Positions 44,241-54,339 of a stretch of DNA of 64,000 nt are shown in pieces. Below the pieces are notes generated by a model. The model saw only the letters and a program-made list of their open reading frames with translations, had not been told where the DNA came from and did no database searches. Position 1 is the first letter of the stretch. Each line of letters starts with the position of its first letter. This DNA comes from Paenibacillus periandrae (lineage in GTDB: Bacteria; Bacillota; Bacilli; Paenibacillales; NBRC-103111): positions 186,001 to 250,000 of the forward strand of contig NZ_JAJNMU010000011.1 in the NCBI RefSeq assembly GCF_022458865.1. Direction: 5' to 3'. A program made the translations under genes and the position numbers.

Positions 44241-45532
44241 GAGTGAAACGATATATTGTCGATTCAATGCCAGATGCTCTGCAAAAAATCAAAACCGATC
44301 TTGGCAAGGATGCTGTTATTTTAAATACGAAGGAAATTCGTTCTGGTGGATTTCTTGGGATGTTTTCCAAAAAGAAAATCGAGGTTATCGCTGCTATAGA
44401 CACGTCTGCAGCAGCGGCGCCTTCACCTGTAAAGATAACGGCACCTATAGACAGACCACAGCCTGTAAGTACGGGTTTTAACACACCACAGACCGCTAAA
44501 AATGCATATGCAAGACCAACCGGGATATCAGCTCAGCAGCAAGCTATCGATTTGAAGCGGGATGCACTTGTTTTTCCCGAAGTACCTGATGTAATTGTTC
44601 CAAGTCCACCTGTACCTGCAAAAGTTCCTGCTGCAGCTGCTGTTGTGAAAGAAAGAGAAGACATGCTGCTAGAAGAATTGAAACAGATGAAAGAGTTCAT
44701 GCATAAGCTTTCTGTTCAAGGAAGCCAACAAGTTAATGATCCTTCTTTAATCGTTCTGAAGCAACGAATGATAGAGCAGGAAGTAGAGCCTATGCTTGTG
44801 GATGAGATCATTGCCTCTATCACTCAGGAAGCGCAGGATGCTGGACTTGCGATAACCGATGATTCAGCGATGGAATCAGCAAGAAAGAAGCTGCTCGAAT
44901 TGTTCAGTCAGGGTCAGTCCAATGCAATGGCGGCAGATACGCGAATTGCACATTTTGTAGGACCGACTGGTGTTGGGAAGACAACAACTATTGCCAAGCT
45001 GGCGGCAGAGCAGGTGCTCAAATACCATCGCAAGGTAGGCTTTATTACTTCGGACACTTATCGAATCGCGGCTGTGGAACAGCTCAAGACGTATGCCACT
45101 ATTTTGAACGTACCTTTAGAGGTCGTGTTCTCGCCTCAGGATTTGTCCAAGGCATTCGAGCAGCTTAAAGATCGCGATATCATATTTATGGATACGGCAG
45201 GGCGCAATTTCCGTAATGAAATGTACGTATCGGAATTGAATACGCTGCTGCAGTACGGTGGTAAAAGTGAAACGTATCTGGTGCTGAGCTTGACGACTAA
45301 ATACAAAGATATGAAAGCAATTACAGAAAATTTCTCGAAATTTAAGCTCGATAAAGTGCTGTTTACGAAAATGGACGAGACCGATTCATATGGTGCGGTC
45401 GTCAATCTGGTGCATGATTTCAAGCTTCAACTTTCCTATGTGGCAAACGGCCAAAGTGTTCCAGATGATATTAATTTGTTGGCGGAGCAGCATATTGTCG
45501 ACCTGATACTGGGGGTTGATCATTATGAATGA
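44237..45532 (+). CDS. flhF: SRP-like GTPase FlhF
   Basis: 431 residues. Basic N-terminus (MRVKRYIVDSMPDALQKIK), Pro/Ala-rich linker, N-domain and G-domain with GPTGVGKTTT starting at residue 242, DTAGRN and TKMDETDSYG. It sets flagellum position. It overlaps flhA (ATGA) and flhG. Confidence 0.96.
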   Translation: MRVKRYIVDSMPDALQKIKTDLGKDAVILNTKEIRSGGFLGMFSKKKIEVIAAIDTSAAAAPSPVKITAPIDRPQPVSTGFNTPQTAKNAYARPTGISAQQQAIDLKRDALVFPEVPDVIVPSPPVPAKVPAAAAVVKEREDMLLEELKQMKEFMHKLSVQGSQQVNDPSLIVLKQRMIEQEVEPMLVDEIIASITQEAQDAGLAITDDSAMESARKKLLELFSQGQSNAMAADTRIAHFVGPTGVGKTTTIAKLAAEQVLKYHRKVGFITSDTYRIAAVEQLKTYATILNVPLEVVFSPQDLSKAFEQLKDRDIIFMDTAGRNFRNEMYVSELNTLLQYGGKSETYLVLSLTTKYKDMKAITENFSKFKLDKVLFTKMDETDSYGAVVNLVHDFKLQLSYVANGQSVPDDINLLAEQHIVDLILGVDHYE

Positions 45533-46397
45533 TCAGGCACAAGGACTTCGCAATCTGGTATCCAATCAAAATGTCCAGAAGTCTAAGCCAACTCGCATAC
45601 TTACAGTAACCAGTGGCAAAGGTGGTGTAGGGAAATCCAATTTTACACTGAATTTTGCACTTACTTTACAAAAAAAAGGCTTTGATGTATTGGTTTTTGA
45701 CGCTGATATCGGACTGGCGAATATCGACGTGCTTATGGGTGTCAGCGCCAAATATAATTTGTACCACTTACTGAAAAAAGAAAAAACGATCTGGGAAATT
45801 ATCCAAAGAGGACCACACAATCTGCAATTTATTGCAGGCGGCTCTGGATTTAATGATTTGATCAGACTTACCGACGATCAATTGGAATACTTTGCAGATC
45901 AGGTTAATCAATTAAATGGCACTGTGGATTTCATTATTTTTGATACAGGTGCGGGTTTGTCAAAGGAAACGTTAAAATTTATATTGGCAGCAGAAGAAAC
46001 CATTGTGGTCACCACACCAGAGCCGACTTCCATTACCGATGCATACGCGATTATTAAGATGGTTAATTCCATGAATGAGCCAGTAAATTTCAAGTTGGTC
46101 GTTAATCGAACTACGGACAGCAAGGAAGGCAAACAAACAGCTGACAAAATTATTATGGTTGCCAAACAGTTTTTGCATATAGATATCCCAACCTTGGGCT
46201 TTGTAGATGACGATAACAATGTGTCCAAGGCTGTGAAAAGACAAATTCCTTTTACGGTCGCTTATCCTACCAGCGCAGCCTCTCAGTCGATCTATCGTTT
46301 AGTCGATGATTTTATTGCCAGACAAACTCCTACAGAAGAACAGCAGGGTGCAGTAAAAGGCTTCATGTCGAAAATGATGAGACTTTTAAGACACTAG
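45525..46397 (+). CDS. flhG: MinD-like ATPase FlhG (YlxH)
   Basis: ATG 45525 lies inside the end of flhF; GGGGG precedes it by 9 bases. 290 residues. Deviant Walker A SGKGGVGKS from residue 30, DADIGLANIDVLMG and IIFDTGAGLS. It controls flagellum number with FlhF. Confidence 0.95.
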   Translation: MNDQAQGLRNLVSNQNVQKSKPTRILTVTSGKGGVGKSNFTLNFALTLQKKGFDVLVFDADIGLANIDVLMGVSAKYNLYHLLKKEKTIWEIIQRGPHNLQFIAGGSGFNDLIRLTDDQLEYFADQVNQLNGTVDFIIFDTGAGLSKETLKFILAAEETIVVTTPEPTSITDAYAIIKMVNSMNEPVNFKLVVNRTTDSKEGKQTADKIIMVAKQFLHIDIPTLGFVDDDNNVSKAVKRQIPFTVAYPTSAASQSIYRLVDDFIARQTPTEEQQGAVKGFMSKMMRLLRH

Positions 46398-46443
46398 CGT
46401 CCTCTTACTTAGTGAAACAGACAACTTGGAGGAGTGAATATAG

Positions 46444-47598
46444 ATGAACCCTTATAAAATATTGGTTGTTGACGATTCGATCTTTATGAGGAAAATGATT
46501 ACAGACATGATTTCGGAGGATCCTCAATTTCAAGTGATTGGCACAGCCAAAAACGGCAAAGAAGCAGTGAATCAGGTTAAAATACTGAAGCCGGACGCCA
46601 TCACCATGGATATTGAAATGCCGGAGATGAATGGTCTGGACGCCCTGAAGATCATTATGGATATACAACCCACTCCAGTGATCATGTTAAGCAGCTTAAC
46701 TCAGGATGGGGCCAGAGAAACGATCGTAGCGCTCGAAAGAGGAGCAGTTGATTTTGTCGGTAAGCCTTCAGGCTCGATTTCATTGGATTTACACCGGGTA
46801 AAGGAATTGCTGCTTGAAAAGCTCCATATCGCAGTTAAAACGAATGTGTTGAAATTTCGTTCTAATCCCATGTGGACACCACCAATTCCCAGACCTAAAG
46901 CGGTACCTAGGATTGAGGAGCTGCCTAAGGTAAACAAGGAACGTACAGCATTTGAATCGAATTCTGTAAAACCTGTTCCAGCAGAGCCCCAAACGGCTCA
47001 TCAACAGGGATCGAGTCAGGTTCAGCAAATCGTGGCCATAGGCACTTCTACCGGCGGACCAAGAGCACTTCATCAGGTCGTCTCTCATATTCCGGGACAT
47101 CTTCCTGCTCCAGTTGTTATTGTTCAGCATATGCCACCCAATTTCACTAAATCCTTGGCACAGCGATTGAACTCTGTCTCGGAGCTGCATGTGGTGGAGG
47201 CGGAAGAGGGTATGATTTTGCAAAATGGACATGCCTATGTGGCCCCAGGTGGTTTTCATATGACAGTAGCACGCAATGGTCCTGGAGTTTACAAAATTCA
47301 TATAAGCAAGGAAGAGGCCAGAGGAGGGCATAGACCTTCTGTAGACATACTTTTTGAGTCACTTCTGCCTTTGAAGGAGCTAAAGCGACATATCGTGCTC
47401 ATGACTGGAATGGGAGCCGATGGAGCAAAGGGGATGCTGGCGCTTAAGAATGCCGGCGCTGTTACGACTATTGCTGAATCCGAAGAAACCTGTATTGTAT
47501 ATGGGATGCCTCGGGCAGCAGTAGAACTCAAATGTGTGATGCATGTTCTGGCACAGCAAGAAATAGCTCCAAAGCTAGCACAGGCCGTGTGTAAGTAG
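46444..47598 (+). CDS. cheB: chemotaxis methylesterase/deamidase CheB
   Basis: 384 residues. Receiver domain with Asp56 (ITMDIEMPEMNG), linker, then the esterase domain with Ser202 (GTSTGGPR), His229 (IVQHMPP) and Asp326 (GMGADGAKGM) as the catalytic triad. It removes methyl groups from chemoreceptors. No cheR in this window. Confidence 0.97.
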   Translation: MNPYKILVVDDSIFMRKMITDMISEDPQFQVIGTAKNGKEAVNQVKILKPDAITMDIEMPEMNGLDALKIIMDIQPTPVIMLSSLTQDGARETIVALERGAVDFVGKPSGSISLDLHRVKELLLEKLHIAVKTNVLKFRSNPMWTPPIPRPKAVPRIEELPKVNKERTAFESNSVKPVPAEPQTAHQQGSSQVQQIVAIGTSTGGPRALHQVVSHIPGHLPAPVVIVQHMPPNFTKSLAQRLNSVSELHVVEAEEGMILQNGHAYVAPGGFHMTVARNGPGVYKIHISKEEARGGHRPSVDILFESLLPLKELKRHIVLMTGMGADGAKGMLALKNAGAVTTIAESEETCIVYGMPRAAVELKCVMHVLAQQEIAPKLAQAVCK

Positions 47599-47647
47599 CA
47601 TAGAGACATCAGTATTACAAATCATCCATTGATGGAGGTGTGAGGTT

Positions 47648-49702
47648 ATGGACTTAAATCAATACCTTTCGATGTTTATTGATGAATCCAGAGAGCATCT
47701 GCAAGCCTTAAACGATAATTTACTGGCTTTAGAAGGCAGTCCTGAGGACATCAGCATTGTACATAATATTTTTCGTTCGGCCCATACCCTTAAGGGTATG
47801 TCAGCGACGATGGGCTTTGAAGATTTGGCTTCGTTGACCCATGAAATGGAAAACGTACTGGATCTCGTTCGTAATGATAAGCTGAAGATGGACGCATTTA
47901 TTTTCGACTGTATTTTCAAGAGCCTGGATGCCTTGGAATCCATGGTAGAGGATATTATTCAAGGCGGCACTGGTAAAGCGAATGTAAGCGACATAGTCTT
48001 GTCTCTGAAATCCATCGTAACAGGGGATTACTTAAAAGCAGGTAATGCTGCAGGAGCTCAGGCAGGCACTGCGGATGACAATACAGCAGGTTCGTCCATC
48101 CTGGATGAATTCCAATTGTCGATCATACAGCAATCGATAGATGCCGGGATGCAGGTTTTTTATATTGAAGTCGGCGTTCGTCAAGATTGTGTATTGAAAG
48201 CAGCCAGAGCATACATGGTATTTAATGTGTTAGAGCAAAATGGTGAGGTCATTAAATCGGATCCACCTGTAGAAGACATTGAACAGGAAAGGTTTGACAA
48301 TAATTTTTCAGTCTTCTTTATTTCTGGTACAGATCAGGAATCTTTGCAAAAACAAGTTGCTAATGTATCAGAGATCGATAAAGCAGTCGTTACCTTGTTG
48401 ACTCACGAAAAGCTTGAGGAGTTATTGAAGCCGGCGATGGCGGCGGTACCTGAAATTGCTACAGCTGCAGCCGTTCAAGCTGGTGCACCTGTTCAGGCAC
48501 CAACGGCAGAAGTGAAGAAGCCGGTGGCTGCCGCTAATGCTCCTGTAGCGAATCGAACAATTCGTGTGGACATAGAGCGGCTCGATGCATTGATGAATCT
48601 GTTCAGTGAACTGTTGATTGATCGTTCCAGATTAGAGCAATTGGCCAGCGAAATTAGAAAAAATGATCTGACAGAAACCGTCGAACACATGTCGAGGGTC
48701 AGCAGTGACTTACAAAATATCGTACTCAAGCTGCGGATGGTTCCCATTGATACCGTATTTAATCGATTCCCGCGTATGATTCGTGATGTTGCCAAAAACC
48801 TCGACAAAAAAGTCGATTTGATTATTACTGGCGCTGATACTGAGCTCGACCGCACTGTCGTAGATGAGATCGGTGATCCGTTGGTCCATTTACTGCGAAA
48901 TGCAGTGGATCATGGGGTTGAACCTACAGTTGATAGAATCGCAGCGGGCAAGCCTGAAACAGGATCGATCTACTTACGTGCTTTTCATAGCGGGAATCAT
49001 GTATTTATTGAAATTGAAGAGGATGGCCGCGGCATCAATCGCGATGGGGTTCTGAATGCTGCTATTAAAAAAGGAGTCGTCACACCTGAGCAGGCTTCCA
49101 AGTTATCCGATAATGAGGTATACCTGCTGCTGTTTGCTTCTGGCTTCAGTACTGCTGACAAGATCTCTGATATATCCGGACGTGGTGTAGGCTTGGATGT
49201 CGTTAAGACGAAGATAGAAAGTCTTGGTGGCCGTGTTCAGGTCGAATCCAAATTTGGTAAGGGAACCAAGTTTTCCGTGCAGCTACCGCTAACCTTGTCG
49301 ATTATTTCTGCAATGCTCATCCGTGTAGGCTCAGAAAAGTATGCGATACCTTTGTCCTCCATAGTAGAGACATCAGCATTTGCAACTGATCAGATTCTTA
49401 CCGTACACGGTAGTCGGATGGTGAATTACCGTTCGAATGTGATTCCTCTTGTTTCACTAGCCAAAGTATTTAGTGTTCCTAACAAAAATGGCAATGAAGC
49501 TGAAAAAGAAACCCAAATCGTAGTGATCCGTAAAGGCGAAAAGCTCGCCGCGCTTATTGTCGATGAGTTTATTGGGCAGCAGGAAATTGTTTTGAAATCG
49601 TTGGGCAAATATTTCACGAATTTGTTTGCTATCTCCGGTGCCACCATTCTTGGTGATGGACAGGTCGCGCTTATTATTGATACAAATGCTTTAATTAAAT
49701 AA
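47648..49702 (+). CDS. cheA: chemotaxis histidine kinase CheA
   Basis: 684 residues. P1 with phospho-His46 (HTLKGMSATMGFEDLASLTH), P2, an Ala/Pro/Val linker, P3 dimerization, P4 kinase (LLRNAVDHGVEP N-box, DGRGI, GRGVGLDVVK) and P5 CheW-like domain. It phosphorylates CheY and CheB. The start follows TGGAGGTG. Confidence 0.97.
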   Translation: MDLNQYLSMFIDESREHLQALNDNLLALEGSPEDISIVHNIFRSAHTLKGMSATMGFEDLASLTHEMENVLDLVRNDKLKMDAFIFDCIFKSLDALESMVEDIIQGGTGKANVSDIVLSLKSIVTGDYLKAGNAAGAQAGTADDNTAGSSILDEFQLSIIQQSIDAGMQVFYIEVGVRQDCVLKAARAYMVFNVLEQNGEVIKSDPPVEDIEQERFDNNFSVFFISGTDQESLQKQVANVSEIDKAVVTLLTHEKLEELLKPAMAAVPEIATAAAVQAGAPVQAPTAEVKKPVAAANAPVANRTIRVDIERLDALMNLFSELLIDRSRLEQLASEIRKNDLTETVEHMSRVSSDLQNIVLKLRMVPIDTVFNRFPRMIRDVAKNLDKKVDLIITGADTELDRTVVDEIGDPLVHLLRNAVDHGVEPTVDRIAAGKPETGSIYLRAFHSGNHVFIEIEEDGRGINRDGVLNAAIKKGVVTPEQASKLSDNEVYLLLFASGFSTADKISDISGRGVGLDVVKTKIESLGGRVQVESKFGKGTKFSVQLPLTLSIISAMLIRVGSEKYAIPLSSIVETSAFATDQILTVHGSRMVNYRSNVIPLVSLAKVFSVPNKNGNEAEKETQIVVIRKGEKLAALIVDEFIGQQEIVLKSLGKYFTNLFAISGATILGDGQVALIIDTNALIK

Positions 49703-49747
49703 GTTTTAACTATTTTACATAAGGATTTCAAAGGGAGGCACGGGAAT

Positions 49748-50209
49748 ATGGGCGAAGAAATAAAGGTTATTGTTTTTGCATTGGCACATGAGGAATATGG
49801 AGTAGAAGTGGAAAAAGTTCGAACAATCGAGCGGATGCAGCCAATGACACGTGTTCCAAGAACGCCAGAGTTTGTTAAAGGCGTCATTAATCTGCGTGGT
49901 GTCGTTACCCCTATAATTGATCTGCGTGGAAGATTCGGTTTTGCAGAAAGTGAATATACAGACAATACTCGTATTATTATCGTTGCTGTAAAAGAATTGG
50001 AAGTAGGTTTAATTGTAGATTCAGCAAATGATGTTACGGATATCAACACGGATAATATTGATGATCCTCCAGAAGTGGTGGGCGGAATCAAAGCTAAATA
50101 TTTACAAGGCATTGCCAAGATTGGGGATTCGCGTCTTTTGGTGCTTTTGAATTTAGAAGAAGTTCTGAACAAAAGTGAAATTATTCAATTAGAAAATCAA
50201 GAGGAGTAA
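49748..50209 (+). CDS. cheW: chemotaxis coupling protein CheW
   Basis: 153 residues. EEYGVEVEKVRTIERMQPMT, then VKGVINLRGVVTPIIDLRGR and GIAKIGDSRLLVLLNLEEVL. It links receptors to CheA. Confidence 0.97.
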   Translation: MGEEIKVIVFALAHEEYGVEVEKVRTIERMQPMTRVPRTPEFVKGVINLRGVVTPIIDLRGRFGFAESEYTDNTRIIIVAVKELEVGLIVDSANDVTDINTDNIDDPPEVVGGIKAKYLQGIAKIGDSRLLVLLNLEEVLNKSEIIQLENQEE

Positions 50210-50213
50210 CCGT

Positions 50214-50834
50214 GTGGAATCATTTAAAGGGTTTGCCGATTTTCAATTGGATGTTCTCAAGGAAGTAGGTAATATCGGGGCTGGTCATGCAGCCACCGCA
50301 CTATCCAGACTATTGGATAAACCGGTTGATATGCTCGTTCCCAAGGTTCGTATGGTAGAATTTGAAGAAATAGCTGAAAGCGTCGGTGGGGCTGAACGTG
50401 TCGTAATTGCCATCTTCCTTCGAGTTGAAGGTGAAACGCCTGGGAATCTATTTTTCATACTATCTCTCGAATCTGCAAAAAAATTATTGCGTAATTTGGT
50501 AGGGATTGAGGTAGTTGATGACGAACATTATACAGATATGGAGCTTTCTGCCTTAAGTGAGATTGGTAATATTTTGGCAGGCTCGTATTTGTCTTCATTG
50601 GCTGATTTTACGCAATTGTACATGTCACCAACCGTTCCGGCACTTGCAATTGATATGGCAGGGGCCATTCTAAGCTACGGTCTTATTCAATTCGGTCAAA
50701 TGGGAGATCATGCTTTGTTAATAGATACCAAGTTTTTGGATGGGAATGACGAGATTGAAGGACACTTCTTCCTGATCCCGGACCCCGAATCTTTTAACAA
50801 AATTTTCATTGCCTTGGGAGTACAAGCTCCATGA
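50214..50834 (+). CDS. cheC: CheY-P phosphatase CheC
   Basis: GTG start with GAGGAG upstream; 206 residues. Two phosphatase helices: DVLKEVGNIGAGHAATALS and ELSALSEIGNILAGSYLSSL. It binds CheD and removes phosphate from CheY. Confidence 0.96.
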   Translation: MESFKGFADFQLDVLKEVGNIGAGHAATALSRLLDKPVDMLVPKVRMVEFEEIAESVGGAERVVIAIFLRVEGETPGNLFFILSLESAKKLLRNLVGIEVVDDEHYTDMELSALSEIGNILAGSYLSSLADFTQLYMSPTVPALAIDMAGAILSYGLIQFGQMGDHALLIDTKFLDGNDEIEGHFFLIPDPESFNKIFIALGVQAP

Positions 50835-51325
50835 TTCCAGACAATTTTATAAAGGTAGGAATGGCCGATCTCAATGTTACGCATTTGACCGGGGTGCTAA
50901 AGACAACAGGATTAGGCTCATGTGTCGGTATTACACTGTATGATCCCAAAACATTGGTTGCAGGAATGGCGCATGTCATGCTTCCAACCTCGGATATTGC
51001 AAGAGAAGGTAATTTAAATGTAGCAAAGTATGCGGATACTGCGATTCCAGAGATGATTGAGCGAATGCTGAAATTAGGTGCCGTTCTCAGACGAATGGAA
51101 GCTAAAATGGCAGGTGGGGCACAAATGTTCGCCTTTGCCGGCAACTCTGATACGATGAGAATCGGTCCGCGGAATGTCGAATCATGCAAAATTATGCTGA
51201 GCAAGTATTCGATTCCGCTAAAGTCGGAGGATACGGGTTCCAATTACGGGAGAACAGTTGAATTTAACTGTGAAACAGGTATTCTTTTAATCCGCAGCGT
51301 TCAACAAGGAGTGAAGGAACTGTAG
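50831..51325 (+). CDS. cheD: chemoreceptor glutamine deamidase CheD
   Basis: 164 residues. TTGLGSCVGITLYDP holds the catalytic cysteine and MAHVMLP the His. Overlaps cheC by ATGA, matching the CheC-CheD partnership. Confidence 0.96.
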   Translation: MIPDNFIKVGMADLNVTHLTGVLKTTGLGSCVGITLYDPKTLVAGMAHVMLPTSDIAREGNLNVAKYADTAIPEMIERMLKLGAVLRRMEAKMAGGAQMFAFAGNSDTMRIGPRNVESCKIMLSKYSIPLKSEDTGSNYGRTVEFNCETGILLIRSVQQGVKEL

Positions 51326-51328
51326 ACT

Positions 51329-51742
51329 ATGATGGGAACTATTCGTTGGAATTTACTTGTAGGTGCCGTATCTTTTGTCGTTACACTGTCAACCTCCTTA
51401 ATTAATAATATTTGGAGCACAGCACTCATTCGAAGCTGTTATAGTTTTGTCCTTTTGTTTCTTCTCGTTTTTCTAGTCCGCTGGATTCTGGGTACTTTCG
51501 CTGGAATTGATAAAATCATCGATACCGACGCAGCGGCGGATGATAGTAAAGGTACTACCCTTGATATGACTACACCAAACGACGACGAGTCTTTAAATCA
51601 AATGTTAAAGGGTTCAAGAGACCCTCATGCGTCTGAGGGTGAGAGCGGATTTGCGCCTTTGAATCCTCCGAAGCTTACGAGTAAAGTCAATTTGGAAACC
51701 GGGGATATGGTTCAAGCGCTGCGTCAGATGTCCGAAGAATAA
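51329..51742 (+). CDS. membrane protein between cheD and sigD, 137 aa
   Basis: Not recognised. Two hydrophobic segments (LLVGAVSFVVTLSTSLI and CYSFVLLFLLVFLVRWILG) in the first 60 residues, then an acidic, disordered tail that ends in a short conserved-looking stretch (NLETGDMVQALRQMSEE). It begins three bases after cheD (two ATGs, 51329 and 51332), so it is co-translated with the chemotaxis genes. B. subtilis has no gene at this spot. Role in motility is inferred from place only. Confidence 0.8.
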   Translation: MMGTIRWNLLVGAVSFVVTLSTSLINNIWSTALIRSCYSFVLLFLLVFLVRWILGTFAGIDKIIDTDAAADDSKGTTLDMTTPNDDESLNQMLKGSRDPHASEGESGFAPLNPPKLTSKVNLETGDMVQALRQMSEE

Positions 51743-51760
51743 AGGTGGTGGCAACGGTTC

Positions 51761-52546
51761 ATGATTCAACAAAAGTCGCATTTGACCAACATGGATGTTT
51801 GGAAGCAATGGAAAGAATTCGGCTTACTTGAAGCAAAACAGTCGCTCATCGAAACGTATTTACCTCTGGTTGAATATGTTTCGAACCGTTTAGCAATCGG
51901 TTTACCCAAAAATGTATCGAGAGATGATCTATCGAGTTTTGGCGTTATGGGACTTATCGATGCTATAGAAAAGTTTGATTACCTTCGTGGTTTGCAATTT
52001 GAAACCTATGCTTCCTGGCGTATTCGTGGGGCTATCATCGATGGCCTGCGTCAGGGAGATTGGGTTCCAAGATCAGTTAGAGAAAAATCAAAAAAGATAG
52101 AAGAAGCGTATCAAAAGCTTGAGCAGCAATATTTAAGATCTGTTACAGATGATGAAATTAGCGAATATTTGCAAGTAACTGAACATGATTTTCGCCAAAT
52201 GGTCCAAGAGATCGCAATTACAACAGTTTGTTCCATTGATGATCCCATTCGTGAAGAAGATTCTGAGACTCGGTTGTCTTTGTTGATAGATGAAAAAGCC
52301 AAGAATCCTGAATATAAAGTTAATGAATTTTATTTGAAAGAAACGTTAGCCAAAGCGATTGAAAGATTAACCGATAAAGAAAGAACGGTTGTATCCTTAT
52401 TTTACTTTGAAGAGCTGTCATTAAGTGAAATTGCAGAAGTTATGAGTTTATCGCCTTCACGTATTTCACAATTGCACTCCAAAGCGATATTGCGGCTTCG
52501 CGGCTCGCTTGGTAGGCATAAATCACAGTTGTTTGAAGACTCTTGA
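51761..52546 (+). CDS. sigD: flagellar sigma factor SigD (FliA)
   Basis: 261 residues. Region 2 with YLPLVEYVSNRLAIGLPKNV and YASWRIRGAIIDGLRQGDWV, region 3, and region 4 helix-turn-helix (LSLSEIAEVMSLSPSRISQL). It directs RNA polymerase to late flagellar, motility and autolysin genes. Confidence 0.97.
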   Translation: MIQQKSHLTNMDVWKQWKEFGLLEAKQSLIETYLPLVEYVSNRLAIGLPKNVSRDDLSSFGVMGLIDAIEKFDYLRGLQFETYASWRIRGAIIDGLRQGDWVPRSVREKSKKIEEAYQKLEQQYLRSVTDDEISEYLQVTEHDFRQMVQEIAITTVCSIDDPIREEDSETRLSLLIDEKAKNPEYKVNEFYLKETLAKAIERLTDKERTVVSLFYFEELSLSEIAEVMSLSPSRISQLHSKAILRLRGSLGRHKSQLFEDS

Positions 52547-52567
52547 ACCTGGAAAGTGGGGGGAATA

Positions 52568-53974
52568 ATGAGCGAGCAGGCTGTTCCGCTTAGTTTTTAT
52601 ATGGAGGTTACTTTATCCGAGGATAAGCTTAACGCCTATTTACAGTTTAAAAATAGTGATGATAAATTAAGCTTTAGCCTGGCACAACTAGAGGAAGTAT
52701 TGGAATCATATAAAATTACACACGGAATCAATCGCAGTAAATTAAGTGAAATTGTAAAGAGTCCCCAATCATTTTTTCTAACTAAAACACTTATTGCTAC
52801 TGGAACTGCACCTGTTAAAGGCGTGGATGGCAGCGTTAAATTTTTATATGATTTGAGTAATGATGCCAAACGGCCAGTGGAAATGCACGATGGTAAGGTT
52901 GATTTTAAAGAAGTAACTTCCATCAATAATGTTAGAAAAGGTCAATTAATTGCTGAGCGTATTCCAGCTGCGCCTGGCACACCAGGTCAAGCTGTAACAG
53001 GCGAGCTGATCAATACGAAGGATGGTAAGGAAGCAAGAATCAAAGTAGGAAAAAATGTAGTTTTGGATCCTTCCCAGAACTCCTTGTATGCAGCGATGGA
53101 TGGCATGGTAGCCAAGACGGATCGGGATAAAATCAATGTATTTCCGGTTTATGAGGTCAACGGAGATGTTGATTACAACATTGGGAATATTGATTTTGTC
53201 GGTACTGTAGTCATTAGAGGAAGCGTTCTCTCCGGATTTAGAATTAAAGCTTCCGGTGATATTCGAATTACGGGTACTGTGGAAGGTGCAGATTTGGAAG
53301 CGGACGGGTCTATTGAAATCAGTGCAGGAATTTTGGGTCACAACAAAGGCGTAATCCGTGCCGGTAAGCATGTCAAGAGCGCATTTATTCAAGATGCAAC
53401 CGTGTATGCAGAAGAGGTCATAGTTAGTTTAAGCATCATGCATTCCAATGTACATGCCATTCATAGTGTGGTCTGCAAAGGTTCAAAAGGACTTATTGTC
53501 GGTGGCGTTATCCAGGCCGGAGAGTCAGTAGTGGTACGTACCGTGGGCAATTCGATGTCCACAGTAACCATAATTGAGGTTGGTGTGCTGCCGGAGATGC
53601 GTAATGAATTGGTACAGCTAAGAGCTCAGCTGCGCTCTATTAACGATAATCTGGAGAAGACGGATAAGGCTCTGACCATGCTGGATCAATTGGCAGCTAT
53701 AGGTCAATTAGGGCCGGATAAAGTATCGATGCGCATCAAGCTTAATCATACCAAAAAACAATTCACTGAAGAACGGATTACGTCCAGAGAACGTATTTTT
53801 GAAATAGAAAAATCATTAGAGGATTCTGAAAAAGCAAAGGTCGATGTGGCATCTACGATTTACAGTGGTTCGAAGATTGTGATAGGCCGCTACACCAAAT
53901 TTGTCAAGGATGCGGTATCGCATGTCAGATTTCAGCTGGCAGATGGGGATATCGCGGCAATTCCATTAGTTTAA
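52568..53974 (+). CDS. FapA family protein (DUF342)
   Basis: ATG 52568 follows GGGGGG; about 468 residues. The centre is a right-handed beta-helix of the DUF342 type: KGQLIAERIPAAPGTPGQAV, DVDYNIGNIDFVGTVVIRGS and GDIRITGTVEGADLEADGSI. A coiled coil follows. Such proteins are common near motility genes and are thought to be polymer-like cytoplasmic or surface-related proteins; function unclear. 22 bases after sigD. Confidence 0.88.
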   Translation: MSEQAVPLSFYMEVTLSEDKLNAYLQFKNSDDKLSFSLAQLEEVLESYKITHGINRSKLSEIVKSPQSFFLTKTLIATGTAPVKGVDGSVKFLYDLSNDAKRPVEMHDGKVDFKEVTSINNVRKGQLIAERIPAAPGTPGQAVTGELINTKDGKEARIKVGKNVVLDPSQNSLYAAMDGMVAKTDRDKINVFPVYEVNGDVDYNIGNIDFVGTVVIRGSVLSGFRIKASGDIRITGTVEGADLEADGSIEISAGILGHNKGVIRAGKHVKSAFIQDATVYAEEVIVSLSIMHSNVHAIHSVVCKGSKGLIVGGVIQAGESVVVRTVGNSMSTVTIIEVGVLPEMRNELVQLRAQLRSINDNLEKTDKALTMLDQLAAIGQLGPDKVSMRIKLNHTKKQFTEERITSRERIFEIEKSLEDSEKAKVDVASTIYSGSKIVIGRYTKFVKDAVSHVRFQLADGDIAAIPLV

Positions 53975-54004
53975 TCGTAAATGTCGCCGGGAGGGCTGGA
54001 TGTT

Positions 54005-54334
54005 ATGAGTTTAAGGCCGGTAGAGCTGCAATTTGCACTGCACAAAAATGAGGAAGTTGGTCTCAAGCAGAATCAACTGAATAACAAACCGCATCAGGAT
54101 CAAACCTTGCTTGCCGGTGCTGCCGCCAAACAAACGGAAAAGGAACGTCATGTGACTGGAAAAGCCGATGACGTTACTCAGTCCTCCATACGCGACCAAG
54201 AGAAGGAAAACTCCAAGCAAAGTAAGAACAAGACAAGAGCAAAAAGCAATTCCACTGATAACGAAGGGGAGAAGTCGTCGACGGAGAGGCGAGTACACCC
54301 TTTTAAAGGAAAGCATATTGATTTATCCCTGTAA
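54005..54334 (+). CDS. small conserved protein of the sigD-swrB region, 109 aa
   Basis: ATG 54005 preferred (GGGAGGG upstream) over 53981. MSLRPVELQFALHKNEE resembles a small protein often found between sigD and rpsB in Bacillales, as I recall. The rest is Lys/Ser/Glu-rich and probably disordered, ending KGKHIDLSL. Function unknown. Confidence 0.65.
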   Translation: MSLRPVELQFALHKNEEVGLKQNQLNNKPHQDQTLLAGAAAKQTEKERHVTGKADDVTQSSIRDQEKENSKQSKNKTRAKSNSTDNEGEKSSTERRVHPFKGKHIDLSL

Positions 54335-54339
54335 AGGCT

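Noticed and set aside
49426..50172. 248-codon minus-strand frame across cheA and cheW
   Set aside because: Ser/Thr/Ile-rich shadow of conserved plus-strand genes.
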